Positions 5,682 through 6,968 of a DNA stretch of 6,968 nt are shown here, one piece after another (positions within the stretch are counted from its first letter, which is position 1; the number at the start of each line of letters is the position of its first letter). The stretch spans positions 1 to 6,968 of the forward strand of contig JAJZRK010000169.1 of NCBI GenBank assembly GCA_021802745.1, written 5' to 3'. This DNA is from a bacterium. GTDB lineage: Bacteria > Gemmatimonadota > Gemmatimonadetes > Gemmatimonadales > Gemmatimonadaceae. Under the pieces are notes generated by a model. That model had not been told where the DNA came from and did not search any database. It saw nothing but the letters and a program-made list of their open reading frames with translations. The position numbers and the translations under genes are program-made.

Positions 5682-6968
<1,287 letters not shown>

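Overview
The window is about 6.97 kb of very GC-rich bacterial DNA. The protein content (multiheme cytochrome c fused to a cytochrome b-like membrane domain, a rhomboid whose N-terminus reads M-T-P-W-V-Q-R-L-L, an ArsR-methyltransferase next to S-adenosylhomocysteine hydrolase) together with heptamer repeats between genes looks most like Gemmatimonadota or a relative such as Acidobacteriota. That placement is inferred from protein style and base composition, not from a marker gene.

Layout. Positions 1-2204 (+) hold the 3' part of a large multiheme c-type cytochrome with at least 14 CXXCH motifs and a six-helix membrane domain; its 5' end lies outside the window. Positions 2205-2382 are non-coding, with a heptamer repeat array and a strong hairpin. 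On the minus strand, a GTG-started rhomboid protease (3490-2717) is followed after 37 bp by a 98-residue membrane protein of unknown role (2679-2383). A 135-bp divergent region with a near-palindrome separates the rhomboid from a secreted GH16 glycosidase on the plus strand (3626-4507). A G-rich heptamer array then precedes a well-formed sigma-70-type promoter with a palindrome over its -10 element. This promoter drives an ArsR-HTH/SAM-methyltransferase fusion (4639-5613), followed after a third heptamer array by ahcY (5682 to the window end, 429 codons, 3'-truncated).

How the genes work together. The clearest functional unit is the last pair: a regulator carrying a SAM/SAH-binding fold directly upstream of the enzyme that removes SAH. 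This suggests an SAH-responsive, autoregulated switch resembling SahR of Proteobacteria. The cytochrome probably moves electrons between the quinone pool and extracytoplasmic hemes. The rhomboid and small membrane protein form a likely two-gene operon. The GH16 enzyme appears to stand alone.

The most unusual structural signal is that all three non-coding stretches following a plus-strand stop codon begin, within about 4-16 bp, with a 7-bp tandem repeat, each of a different sequence (ACGGTAG, GGGTGCA, GCCATCN).
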